Origin: an uncultured Treponema sp.
GTDB taxonomy: Bacteria > Spirochaetota > Spirochaetia > Treponematales > Treponemataceae
Length of the DNA: 38,683 nucleotides
Direction of reading: 5' to 3'
NCBI GenBank assembly: GCA_946185185.1
Contig: CAMHIV010000004.1
Coordinates: 1 to 38,683, forward strand
Positions within the stretch are counted from its first letter, which is position 1, and each line of letters begins with the position of its first letter. The notes under the pieces were generated by a model. That model worked only from the letters and a program-made list of their open reading frames with translations, made no database searches and had not been told where the DNA came from. Both the position numbers and the translations under genes were made by a program. This document shows positions 34,043 to 38,683 of this stretch, one piece after another.

Positions 34043-35467
34043 TTAACTCTCGCGCATTTTATAATCTTTATCCGCATCTATAAGTCCAATCATAATTTTG
34101 GCATATTCCGGATCAAACTGAGTTCCGATGCCGTTTTGAATTTCGTTCCGCACAAATTCCTGAGAAAGAGTTCCACGATAACTTCGGTTACTGGTCATAG
34201 CATCATAAGCATCGGCAACTGCAATTATACGGCCGATATCCGGAATATTTTTTCCAGAAAGACCTTCCGGATACCCTTTTCCGTCGTATCGCTCGTGATG
34301 GTAATATGCACCATCACAAATTCCAGGAGCCTGGCGGATATTCGAAAGAATCTGCTTACCAATAACAGGATGAGCCTTTATCAAAGTGTATTCTTCGTCA
34401 GTTAGTCTGCCGGTTTTATTGATGATACTATCTGGAATACCGATCTTTCCAACATCGTGCAAAAGCGCATACAAATAAATATCCTTGCATTCCGATTCAG
34501 ATTTTCCAGATATTCTTGCAATCTCCCGGGAATATTCTGCAACTCTAGAAGAATGGCCATGAGTATATTTATCCTTGGCATCTATTGCAGTTGCCAGAGC
34601 AAGAGCAGTTTCTTCTGTAATTTTGGTAAGACCATCGATACTTCGCGAAACAATATCTTCCATCTGATATACAGAATGAGCAAGATTTCCAAGTTCATCA
34701 CGATTTTTTACAGCAAGCAGTGCACCACTTGGCTTTCCGCGCTCAGATGAAAAACGATTTGTTTCACGAGTGATTGCGATAACAGGTTTTATGTAAGTAA
34801 AATTAAAATAAATAGAAAATAAAGCTGCAAATATCGCTGTAAAAATAGTCGAAGCAATAACAACAAAAGTTACAAAAGACTTTCTGGCATTAACAAATTC
34901 CTGAATATTTTTCTGGGCACCCAAAAGAGCAACAATTTCACCCTTTGAATCAAAAACTGGAATTTGAGCCGTAACATGAGAGCCTACTCTGCTTTTAATC
35001 GTGTGTCTTACAAGAGAAATTTTTTCTTCGTAAACGCGTTTTGTGGTTCTGTGATAACTCGGCTCGAAATAATCTTCCTCGTAGCCAAGTGGATAAGGAG
35101 ACCATTTTCCATGCTTGTTTACCGGATCATAAAAATAGAAAATATGAGTATATTCCGGAGCCTGAACTGCAGAAACATAAATCACATTCAAATCAAAATT
35201 ATCAACTAATTTCTGCAAAACATCCAAAACCCGTGCATGAGCTTCATCAGGCTGTTTTGTAACAAGATATTTTTCGAAATCATCAGGATTCAGATAAGAA
35301 CGCGCAGCCTCTGCAATTTCCTGAATACTGGAATTGTACTGACAATAAAACTGTCTGTTAAATGCATACCAGCTGACACAAATCAGAATCGAACTAAGCA
35401 GAATGTCAGCAAGCGCGGCACGTAATACAACCTTTTTTGTTATGCTAGGAAATCTCATATGCTTCAT
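34043..35467 (-). CDS. Cache-HAMP-HD-GYP cyclic di-GMP phosphodiesterase
   Basis: 474 residues: TM helix (15-36), periplasmic Cache-like domain (about 40-195), TM helix (198-222), HAMP (225-277), HD-GYP (about 285-460). Catalytic features are YTHGHSSRV (301-309), HDVGK with His337-Asp338, HHERYDGKGYP (390-400) and VADAYDAMTSNRSYR. It should hydrolyse c-di-GMP in the cytoplasm under control of a periplasmic ligand. It lies 36 nt downstream of the symporter gene on the same strand, possibly cotranscribed, though a TATACT hexamer (35476-35481) 8 nt before its ATG may give it its own leaderless transcript. No good ribosome site is present. The other HD-GYP protein in the window shares the catalytic part but not the sensor. 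Confidence 0.92.
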   Translation of the reverse strand: MKHMRFPSITKKVVLRAALADILLSSILICVSWYAFNRQFYCQYNSSIQEIAEAARSYLNPDDFEKYLVTKQPDEAHARVLDVLQKLVDNFDLNVIYVSAVQAPEYTHIFYFYDPVNKHGKWSPYPLGYEEDYFEPSYHRTTKRVYEEKISLVRHTIKSRVGSHVTAQIPVFDSKGEIVALLGAQKNIQEFVNARKSFVTFVVIASTIFTAIFAALFSIYFNFTYIKPVIAITRETNRFSSERGKPSGALLAVKNRDELGNLAHSVYQMEDIVSRSIDGLTKITEETALALATAIDAKDKYTHGHSSRVAEYSREIARISGKSESECKDIYLYALLHDVGKIGIPDSIINKTGRLTDEEYTLIKAHPVIGKQILSNIRQAPGICDGAYYHHERYDGKGYPEGLSGKNIPDIGRIIAVADAYDAMTSNRSYRGTLSQEFVRNEIQNGIGTQFDPEYAKIMIGLIDADKDYKMRES

Positions 35468-35503
35468 TAACTCGTAGTATAAACCAAGTTTTACAAAATG
35501 TAA

Positions 35504-37153
35504 CTATTGCAACTTCTTAAACACATTCATGTCCATTTCGCCGGAAGATTTGGCTACAATGGCGGTAACTACAACGTCTCCGAGGCAGTTACTCATACAC
35601 AGGAACATACCAATTAATGGACCGATACCCATAATCAAGCTTACGCCTTCTGCAGGAACATGGAGCTGCTCCAGCAAAACAGACAGACAGATTACAACAC
35701 CACCAGGAATTCCAGGAGCACCAATCGAAAGAATAATAATCGTAACTGCCATTGTAATAAGATGTCCACTCGAAACCGGCATACCATAAACTTTCGCAAT
35801 AGCCAGGGCAAAAACCGAAAGCATTATACAGGTTCCATGCATATTAAGTGTAGAACCAAGTGGAATGGTCAAACTGCAGACTTTTGAACTGATTCCAAGC
35901 TTTGTCTGACAGGCTTCAATATTAAACGGAATAGCCGCGTTTGAAGATGCAATAGAAAAGGCCTGTACCATAGTCGGAAAATATTTTTTTAAGAGAAGAA
36001 TTGAATTTAACCTTCCCAGCAGAACCATTAAAATCATGTAAAAAACAATCATAACAAGAAGGCCGAAAATAAATGTAAACATCATTCCCGTAATAGAAAG
36101 CAAAGTTCCGGTACCAGTTATCAGAATCATAGATGCAATAGAACAAAAAATTGCGACAGGCATAAAATTAATCAGGATTCCGACAATTTTAATGAACAAT
36201 TCATTAAAAGCACTGAACAGAGATGTTAACACAATTGAATACTGACCAATTAATCCTGTTGCAACACCGCATAATACCGAAAGAATAATCAGCTGAGGCA
36301 TATTGTCAGTTAGAAATGGTTTTACAAAATTAGATGGAAAAATATTTATAATATTTTCTCTGATTGAAATTTCAGAATGCATTAGAGCTTGTGATGAGAC
36401 AACTCCATCTGTAATAAAAGTCGTATGCCCCGGTTTGAACAGATAGAAGGCTCCGATTCCGACAGAAACAGCAACTATTGTTGTAAGAAAATATAAAAGA
36501 AGGGTTTTTGTACCAATTTTCCCTAATTCACGCAAATTCGAAAAACCACTGATACAGTGAACAATTGAGAAAAAAACAACCGGCGCAATAACCATTCTTA
36601 AAGTGTTCAGATAAATAGTTTTTACCGGAGAAAGAACATAATCGTTCACCACCTGCCCAATTGACTGTGGAGCTAGAGCAGAAAGAACAAGTGCAAAAAC
36701 AATGGAGCTAAAAAAAGCCGCGAGTGTTTTGTAAAGAAAATTTCTTCGATATCTGTACAGAGTTATGCGAACATAATTATACCCGTCTTTATGTCTGTAT
36801 CGCAAATCTCCACCAAGAGAACGGAGCATGATATGGCGAAGATTATCCAACGCCTGCTGACCAACATCTTCGTCTGATTGAACGGCTGCAAAATGAATGT
36901 TGTCCATAAGGTTGTATTCATAACCAGGAGCGCTCATTTCAATAGTTGTACGGCCAAATGGTTTTTGAAGACTTATGCGAAGTGAACCTTTTCCGTTTGA
37001 ATGGTTAATTAAACTTTCAATTGCATCACGCGCAATCAGTAAAGTTTTTGTGTTGTCACGCTGGGGAACAAATAATTTAAGTGATTCTAAAATAAATTGA
37101 GCGGCTTTGCCGACCTCACTTTCTTCTATTGCGAATTGTGAAACTCTTCTCAT
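35504..37153 (-). CDS. SDF-family symporter with N-terminal HATPase-like domain
   Basis: 549 residues. The C-terminal ~410 residues are a dicarboxylate/amino-acid:cation symporter (SDF/DAACS) with HP1 SSNAAIP, TM7 NMHGT (437-441) and the TM8 segment ending CLGD-VVVTAIVAK. Residues 1-135 are soluble and resemble an RsbW-like HATPase fold: N-box-like ARDAIESLINHS (41-52) and a closing LGGDLRYR-GYNYVRITLYR strand pair; the G1 box is not recognisable. Key binding residues of the glutamate/aspartate transporters differ: NMDGT is NMHGT (His439), Asp394 and Arg397 (GltPh) align with Gly515 and Leu518, while Asn401 and Asp405 equivalents (Asn522, Asp526) remain. The substrate is therefore probably not an acidic amino acid. 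The ATG at 37153 lacks a ribosome site. Confidence 0.88.
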   Translation of the reverse strand: MRRVSQFAIEESEVGKAAQFILESLKLFVPQRDNTKTLLIARDAIESLINHSNGKGSLRISLQKPFGRTTIEMSAPGYEYNLMDNIHFAAVQSDEDVGQQALDNLRHIMLRSLGGDLRYRHKDGYNYVRITLYRYRRNFLYKTLAAFFSSIVFALVLSALAPQSIGQVVNDYVLSPVKTIYLNTLRMVIAPVVFFSIVHCISGFSNLRELGKIGTKTLLLYFLTTIVAVSVGIGAFYLFKPGHTTFITDGVVSSQALMHSEISIRENIINIFPSNFVKPFLTDNMPQLIILSVLCGVATGLIGQYSIVLTSLFSAFNELFIKIVGILINFMPVAIFCSIASMILITGTGTLLSITGMMFTFIFGLLVMIVFYMILMVLLGRLNSILLLKKYFPTMVQAFSIASSNAAIPFNIEACQTKLGISSKVCSLTIPLGSTLNMHGTCIMLSVFALAIAKVYGMPVSSGHLITMAVTIIILSIGAPGIPGGVVICLSVLLEQLHVPAEGVSLIMGIGPLIGMFLCMSNCLGDVVVTAIVAKSSGEMDMNVFKKLQ

Positions 37154-37160
37154 GAGTTAA

Positions 37161-37188
37161 ATTATAAACTCAAAAATGTATTTTTCAA
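37161..37188 (-). promoter_or_regulatory. Promoter of the SDF symporter gene
   Basis: Minus strand TTGAAA (37188-37183), 16 bp, perfect TATAAT (37166-37161), then 7 nt to the ATG at 37153. Leaderless transcription is predicted. Confidence 0.65.
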
Positions 37189-37200
37189 ATGAATTATGAA

Positions 37201-37506
37201 AATAGGACGAATGTCGAGTAGTTATTCTTCATTAAAATTGGCTCTCAGCGTGAACCTGCCCACAAAAAACGGCTGCTTACGCGCACTTCGTGACCGCGCT
37301 TCGCTTGTGCAGATGTTTTTTTGGGTCAGTCTCCCGCTTACGCCAATTTTAATTAAATATTTGCAAACTCGACAGTCTTCCTGCTAAATAATTCCTGTTG
37401 AACTATTGCAAGAAGTGTCACAACAAACAGAATGTTTTTCCATAATGCCTCGCTTCCCTCGCGCCAATTTTAATTATGTTTTTTCAAATTCGGCATTCAT
37501 CCTATT
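37201..37506. repeat. MITE-like repeat: full copy plus partial second copy
   Basis: The full unit spans 37201-37384: left terminus AATAGGACGAATGTCGAG (37201-37218) and an inverted right terminus at about 37362-37384. Inside are subterminal inverted repeats ATTAAAATTGGC (37231-37242) and GCCAATTTTAAT (37342-37353), and the core with CGCTTCGCTTGTGCAG (near 37298-37313). A second right half (about 37385-37506) repeats CGCCAATTTTAATTA and ends with the canonical inverted terminus (37489-37506), identical to that at 13377-13393. The element fills most of the 365-nt gap between the symporter and earP genes. No transposase or other gene is seen in it. Confidence 0.72.
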
Positions 37507-37518
37507 ACGTCAATCTTC

Positions 37519-38646
37519 TCACCCGCACAGCTCATCTATGAAATCCAGTAAATTCTGGGCGAGGTTGCCGTTTTTTAGGAGGCTTGCGGAAAAAGCTGAA
37601 AAGCTGGGCCGAAGTTTTTCGAATGCGAAAAGGAAATTGGTGAGGGATTCTTCCAAATTTCCAGTTTTACCGTTGTAAATCAGCCAGCAGTTTTCGACAA
37701 TAGAAAATAATTCCGGCAAAAAAAACGGTTTCATGGCATCTAATAAAGCCTGGACTTTTACAAGCTGGTAATCTTCGCTTTGCGGGTAGGCGTGCCATAC
37801 ATACGGGATTCCACATAAGGCGGCGCGACTTAAGCTGTCTTCTCCACGGATAAAAAGCAAATCCGCCGAGCACAAAAGTGCATCCCATTCTGTCTGGGGA
37901 ATAAAATCCATGGGAATTAAATCAAAGAAATCTTCCGAATTTTTTTTGCATTCTGAATACGCTTTAAAAAATGATTCAAAGCCGGCACCTTTTGCAAGCT
38001 TCACCTGAAGTTTAGATTCCGGTTTTAAAGAGCCGTTAAATTTTTGAAATGCTTTTACAGCCGGAGTCCAGTCTTTTGGATAACTGAAAAATACTATCCT
38101 ATGAGAATTGCCTTCTCCACCTTTTTTTAAAGAGTCTAGAAACGGTTTATCTAGAATCAGACCACCAGTTTTTGAAGTAAAGCCCGGCATAAAATTTATT
38201 TTTTTTACGCGGGCACTTCGAGTAAGAGAAAGCAATTTGTGAAAAGTTTCGGCATAAGGTTCGGCTGTAAGGTAATCGAGCATAATGATTTGAACTATAT
38301 TAGGAACCGTTTCCGAAAAAAGAAGCTGCTCAAGCCATTCCGGGCGTCCACACTGAAAGCATTCCAAAATAATGTGAGGCGGATTTTTTCTAAAAAGTTC
38401 GATACAAGACGAAGAATCCCATTGCAAAATCTGCCAGCCATTAACCAACTGAACTTCTTTTGAAGGATTTACGCCCGGTTCAAGAAGCGAAAAAGAATCC
38501 AGGTTATCAACTACGATTCGAAGATTTAGCTTCCCAGAAAGCTCTGTAAGGGCGCGGGCAAGCCGATAAACTACGCCGATGTCGCCAAAATTATCAACAA
38601 CTTTGCACAGAATAGTAATATCGTTAGGATTCAATTTTTCACACAT
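37519..38646 (-). CDS. earP: EF-P arginine rhamnosyltransferase EarP
   Basis: 375 residues from the ATG at 38646; the frame is open to the window edge, but upstream sequence is a repeat and promoter. EarP transfers rhamnose from dTDP-L-rhamnose to the loop Arg of EF-P. The GT-B fold shows the N-terminal signature VVDNFGDIGVVYRLARAL with Asp18 and Asp22 (equivalents of catalytic Asp13/Asp17 in the Pseudomonas enzyme), LECFQCGRPEW, and the C-terminal nucleotide-sugar motif RGEDSLSRA (267-275, Glu269) followed by PYVWHAYPQ. Its substrate EF-P, with Arg32, is encoded at 30140-30709. In many genomes the two genes are adjacent; here six genes intervene. The dTDP-rhamnose synthesis genes are not in the window. 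Confidence 0.96.
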   Translation of the reverse strand: MCEKLNPNDITILCKVVDNFGDIGVVYRLARALTELSGKLNLRIVVDNLDSFSLLEPGVNPSKEVQLVNGWQILQWDSSSCIELFRKNPPHIILECFQCGRPEWLEQLLFSETVPNIVQIIMLDYLTAEPYAETFHKLLSLTRSARVKKINFMPGFTSKTGGLILDKPFLDSLKKGGEGNSHRIVFFSYPKDWTPAVKAFQKFNGSLKPESKLQVKLAKGAGFESFFKAYSECKKNSEDFFDLIPMDFIPQTEWDALLCSADLLFIRGEDSLSRAALCGIPYVWHAYPQSEDYQLVKVQALLDAMKPFFLPELFSIVENCWLIYNGKTGNLEESLTNFLFAFEKLRPSFSAFSASLLKNGNLAQNLLDFIDELCG

Positions 38647-38653
38647 GGGAAAC

Positions 38654-38682
38654 AGTATACAAGGTGGTTTCGAGAGCCTCAA
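38654..38682 (-). promoter_or_regulatory. earP promoter formed partly by a dispersed repeat
   Basis: Minus strand TTGAGG (38682-38677), exactly 17 bp, TATACT (38659-38654), then 7 nt to the ATG. The -35 hexamer belongs to the repeat shared with 3538-3555. No ribosome site is present, so the mRNA is predicted to be leaderless. Confidence 0.6.
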
Positions 38683-38683
38683 C
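38666..38683 (-). repeat. REP-like repeat fragment at window edge
   Basis: The 18-bp GTTGAGGCTCTCGAAACC on the minus strand is identical to plus-strand 3538-3555. It can form the hairpin GAG-gct-CTC. The repeat probably continues beyond the window. Confidence 0.7.

Noticed and set aside
37201-37506. Structured non-coding RNA gene between the symporter and earP
   Set aside because: The sequence is explained better by a repeat element with copies at two other places; no promoter-terminator pair bounds it.
1-38683. CRISPR array, prophage or complete insertion sequence
   Set aside because: No regularly spaced repeats, phage structural genes, integrase or transposase were found; repeats present are short dispersed elements.

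Overview
The window looks like chromosomal DNA of a free-living or gut/rumen-type spirochaete, most likely a Treponema. This is inferred from gene content rather than a database match. The evidence is: a class III cyclase / FecR-domain / outer-membrane protein cluster of the kind seen in treponemes, spirochaete-style lipoproteins, an EF-P with Arg in its modification loop plus the rhamnosyltransferase EarP, histidine biosynthesis genes, and moderate-to-low GC. All 21 protein genes appear intact; only the first runs off the left edge. I see no rRNA, tRNA, CRISPR array, prophage or transposase gene.

Layout. 1-12390 (minus strand) is a cell-envelope operon: adenylate/guanylate cyclase, FecR-domain protein, beta-barrel protein, lipoprotein, and a very large beta-helix lipoprotein. 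12464-15029 (plus) holds rlmJ and a beta-CASP ribonuclease. 15031-17637 (minus) holds an HD-GYP protein with a CBM2-like periplasmic domain, hisB and an SGNH hydrolase. 17707-19056 (plus) is a MATE transporter. 19058-20875 (minus) is hisG plus an aldo/keto reductase. 20962-27620 (minus) is a tight GH63-like hydrolase / ppx / ppk1 / OLD-family ATPase operon. 27725-30073 (plus) is a GatB-like + asparaginase-like fusion. 30140-31794 (minus) holds efp and a PQ-loop/SGNH-like fusion. 32117-34039 (plus) is a CitA/DcuS-type two-component pair. 34043-37153 (minus) holds an SDF-family symporter with an extra N-terminal domain and a second HD-GYP protein. 37519-38646 (minus) is earP.

Main points of interest. 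(1) The 782-residue protein at 27725-30073 joins a GatB/GatE-like half to a GatD/asparaginase-like half, as if archaeal GatDE had been fused. Most active-site residues I can align are replaced in both halves, so it reads as a pseudo-amidotransferase. (2) Eight genes have a -10-like hexamer only 6-8 nt before the start codon and no Shine-Dalgarno sequence, suggesting frequent leaderless mRNAs. (3) A small MITE-like repeat family with inverted termini occurs at three places (13377, 31822, 37201). A second, REP-like repeat at 3524 recurs at the right edge, where it supplies the -35 hexamer of the earP promoter. (4) There are several unusual domain fusions: CBM2-like + HD-GYP, HATPase-like + SDF symporter, and PQ-loop + SGNH-like.

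How the genes work together. Signalling is dense: one cyclase, two HD-GYP phosphodiesterases and one two-component system, most with periplasmic sensor domains. EF-P and EarP form an enzyme-substrate pair separated by about 6.8 kb. The ppx-ppk1 pair sets polyphosphate levels and is cotranscribed with an OLD-type ATPase/TOPRIM protein. The two-component system lies next to the symporter/HD-GYP pair, a plausible sensor-transporter unit.
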